A DNA stretch of 24,202 nt, from positions 1-24,202 of the forward strand of contig JAFXWT010000030.1 of NCBI GenBank assembly GCA_017542695.1, given 5' to 3'. Source of the DNA: Clostridia bacterium (GTDB taxonomy: Bacteria > Bacillota_A > Clostridia > Oscillospirales > CAG-272). Made by a program: the position numbers and the translations under genes. Below are positions 22,760 through 24,202 of this stretch, in pieces (the stretch's first letter is position 1; the number at the start of each line of letters is the position of its first letter). The notes under the pieces are model-generated. The model saw only the letters and a program-made list of their open reading frames with translations. It did not search any database and was not told the origin of the DNA.

Positions 22760-23464
22760 ATGTTTGATAATATTTTCGCACCCGAAACATTAAAGCAGGC
22801 GTGGGAAGTTTTCAAGAGCGAGATACCGTTCGCCATCTGGGAAACGCTCTACGTGACGATCCTCTCGACCGCGTTCGCGGTGCTCCTCGGACTGCCGCTC
22901 GGCGTTCTGCTCGTCGCGGGAGAAAAGGGCGGCGTGCGCCCCATCCCATCGTGGCTGATGAAGGTTCTGAACGTGATCATCAATCTGCTGCGCTCGATAC
23001 CTTTCCTTATACTTATGATAATGGTGTTCCCGCTGTCGCGCCTGATCGTCGGTACGACGGTCGGAACGGTGGCGACGATAGTGCCGCTCGTCGTTGCGGC
23101 GTTCCCGTTTGTTGCGCGCCTCGTCGAAGCGAGTTTGCGCGAGGTCAATCCGAACGTCATTGAGGCGGCGCAGTCACTCGGCGCGACGCCGCTGCAGATA
23201 ATAACGAAGGTGATGATACCGGAAAGCGTGCCGTCGCTGATATCAAATGCGACGATCGCGTTCACGACTATCCTCGGCTATTCCGCGATGAGCGGAATAA
23301 TCGGCGGCGGCGGACTCGGCAAGATCGCGATAAACTACGGCTATTACAGGTATAAATATCTGATAATGGTCATCGCCGTGATACTGCTTATCATCATCGT
23401 GCAGGTGTTCCAGACGCTCGGCACGAAACTCGCCGTGAAGTCGGATAAGAGACTTAAAAAGTGA
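22760..23464 (+). CDS. metI: Methionine ABC transporter permease
   Basis: A 234-residue permease with five to six membrane segments and the MetI-type ATPase-coupling loop E-A-A-Q-S-L-G-A-T-P (residues about 136-145), preceded by EASLREVNP. The glycine-rich GIIGGGGLGKIAINYGYYRY near the end is characteristic of MetI. I start at ATG 22760, six bases after GAGGAGGT, rather than the GTG at 22754, which overlaps the metN stop and leaves no spacing. It forms the channel of the MetQNI methionine importer. Confidence 0.95.
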   Translation: MFDNIFAPETLKQAWEVFKSEIPFAIWETLYVTILSTAFAVLLGLPLGVLLVAGEKGGVRPIPSWLMKVLNVIINLLRSIPFLILMIMVFPLSRLIVGTTVGTVATIVPLVVAAFPFVARLVEASLREVNPNVIEAAQSLGATPLQIITKVMIPESVPSLISNATIAFTTILGYSAMSGIIGGGGLGKIAINYGYYRYKYLIMVIAVILLIIIVQVFQTLGTKLAVKSDKRLKK

Positions 23465-23471
23465 GGCGGAT

Positions 23472-24023
23472 ATGAAGCTTGTTTTTCTGATCGGCGACGC
23501 CGCCGTCGGCAAAATGACGGTCGGGCAGGAGCTTATGAAAATAACGGGGCTCCGCCTGTTCCACAACCACATGACGATCGAGCCCGTTATCGAGATATTC
23601 GGCAAATACGACGGAAAAACGATCTTCCGCCTGCGCGACGTGATCTTTGAGGAATTCGCAAAGTCGGACAATTACGGAATGATCTTCACGTATATGTGGG
23701 CGTTCGATCAGAGAAGCAACTGGGACTACGTCGAGCACGTCAAAGATATCTTCGCGCCGTACGGCACGGAGTTTTACTATGTCGAGCTGATCGCGCCGCA
23801 AAGCGTGCGCCTTCAGCGCAACGCGACTGAAAACCGCTTAAGCAACAAAGCGTCAAAGCGCGACGTCGAAACGTCGAACGCGCGGCTCGTCCGTGACGAC
23901 GAAAAATATCGGTGCGTCAGTCTCGACGGCGAGATACCGTTTGAAAACTATCTCCGTATCGAAAACGAAAACATCTCTGCCGCAGAAGCGGCAAAAATGA
24001 TAAAGGAAAAATTTTCTCTTTGA
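23472..24023 (+). CDS. Small P-loop kinase-like protein of unknown substrate
   Basis: A 183-residue soluble protein beginning with a P-loop, FLIGDAAVGKMTVGQEL (Walker A GDAAVGKMT, residues about 8-16), then LRLFHNHMTIEPV. This matches a family usually annotated as AAA-family ATPase or shikimate-kinase-like; substrates are not known to me. The central region has R-L-Q-R-N-A-T-E-N-R, possibly an arginine lid. It starts seven bases after metI with a weak GAGGCGG ribosome site and ends at the operon terminator, so it is co-transcribed with the methionine transporter. A link to methionine is not shown by sequence. Confidence 0.7.
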   Translation: MKLVFLIGDAAVGKMTVGQELMKITGLRLFHNHMTIEPVIEIFGKYDGKTIFRLRDVIFEEFAKSDNYGMIFTYMWAFDQRSNWDYVEHVKDIFAPYGTEFYYVELIAPQSVRLQRNATENRLSNKASKRDVETSNARLVRDDEKYRCVSLDGEIPFENYLRIENENISAAEAAKMIKEKFSL

Positions 24024-24062
24024 TATGAAAATCCCTCCGCAAGTGCGGAGAGATTTTTCATA
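24024..24062. terminator. Bidirectional terminator at the end of the methionine operon
   Basis: Core stem CTCCGC-AAGT-GCGGAG, extended past one mismatch by AAAATC/GATTTT and outer pairs, followed by a T-rich tail. It begins one base after the kinase-like stop and also faces the end of the minus-strand gene at 24070. Confidence 0.85.
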
Positions 24063-24069
24063 TTTTTCA

Positions 24070-24202
24070 TTACTCGACCGGCTCTGCCTCGTCCTCCGGA
24101 TTGTCGGAGGAATAGTACGGGTCGATCATCACCTGCTTTATCTTCGGGTAGGTGAAATACGTCGTGATATACGACGTCGTCGAAATGAGGAACATAAACA
24201 AA
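24070..24202 (-). CDS. 3' end of a membrane protein, cut by window edge
   Basis: The last 43 codons of a minus-strand gene ending in TAA at 24070. The visible part begins with a hydrophobic stretch (LFMFLIS), then TYFTYPKIKQVMIDPYY, and ends in a very acidic tail (DNPEDEAEPVE). This looks like the final membrane helix and cytosolic tail of an integral membrane protein. I do not recognise the family. Confidence 0.65.
   Translation of the reverse strand, partial: LFMFLISTTSYITTYFTYPKIKQVMIDPYYSSDNPEDEAEPVE

Overview
The window looks like chromosomal DNA from a Bacillota species, most likely an anaerobic Clostridia-type organism. The signs are a long-form hibernation factor, a YqeG phosphatase, type I and type III glutamine synthetases, an ANTAR antiterminator, strong AGGAGG ribosome sites and near-consensus TTGACA/TATAAT promoters. 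The taxon is inference only: there is no rRNA and no searches were possible.

Layout. Positions 1-8791 are read on the minus strand: the start of an unknown gene cut by the left edge, a 23S rRNA uracil methyltransferase, hibernation factor HPF, a sigma-70-like protein with a long C-terminal extension, a membrane-spanning SMC/SbcC-like ATPase coupled to a YqeG phosphatase, and a DUF6056-like polytopic membrane protein. Two inverted copies of a hairpin-rich intergenic repeat flank the sigma-like gene. Positions 8883-11376 (plus) form a heavy-metal export operon: ArsR/SmtB repressor with a clear operator, a stand-alone HMA protein, and a P1B-type Zn/Cd ATPase without its own HMA domain. Next come tRNA-Leu(UAG) and a PlsC-like acyltransferase carrying a zinc ribbon.

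Positions 12984-20506 are a nitrogen module. On the minus strand glnN (glutamine synthetase III), asnB and pyrG form one operon: a glutamine producer followed by two glutamine consumers. Divergent from it is a short type I glutamine synthetase-like gene whose conserved Glu-flap residue appears to be lysine, followed by an ANTAR regulator whose receiver domain has lost its phosphoacceptor aspartate. The glnN leader carries two tandem elements, each a small hairpin with an AAAGGC hexaloop (A1, G4, as in ANTAR targets) that overlaps a terminator. The simplest model is that the ANTAR protein antiterminates glnN-asnB-pyrG, perhaps under control of a bound partner such as the GlnA-like protein rather than by phosphorylation.

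Positions 20665-24023 (plus) are a methionine uptake operon with two unusual features. First, a consensus promoter is followed by a 27-codon ORF with 12 methionines, then mutually exclusive antiterminator and terminator hairpins: a candidate ribosome-mediated methionine attenuator. Second, the MetQ-like lipoprotein is circularly permuted: the normal C-terminal half follows the lipobox and the normal N-terminal half comes last. metN (with NIL domain), metI and a small P-loop kinase-like gene complete the operon. The right edge cuts a minus-strand membrane protein.
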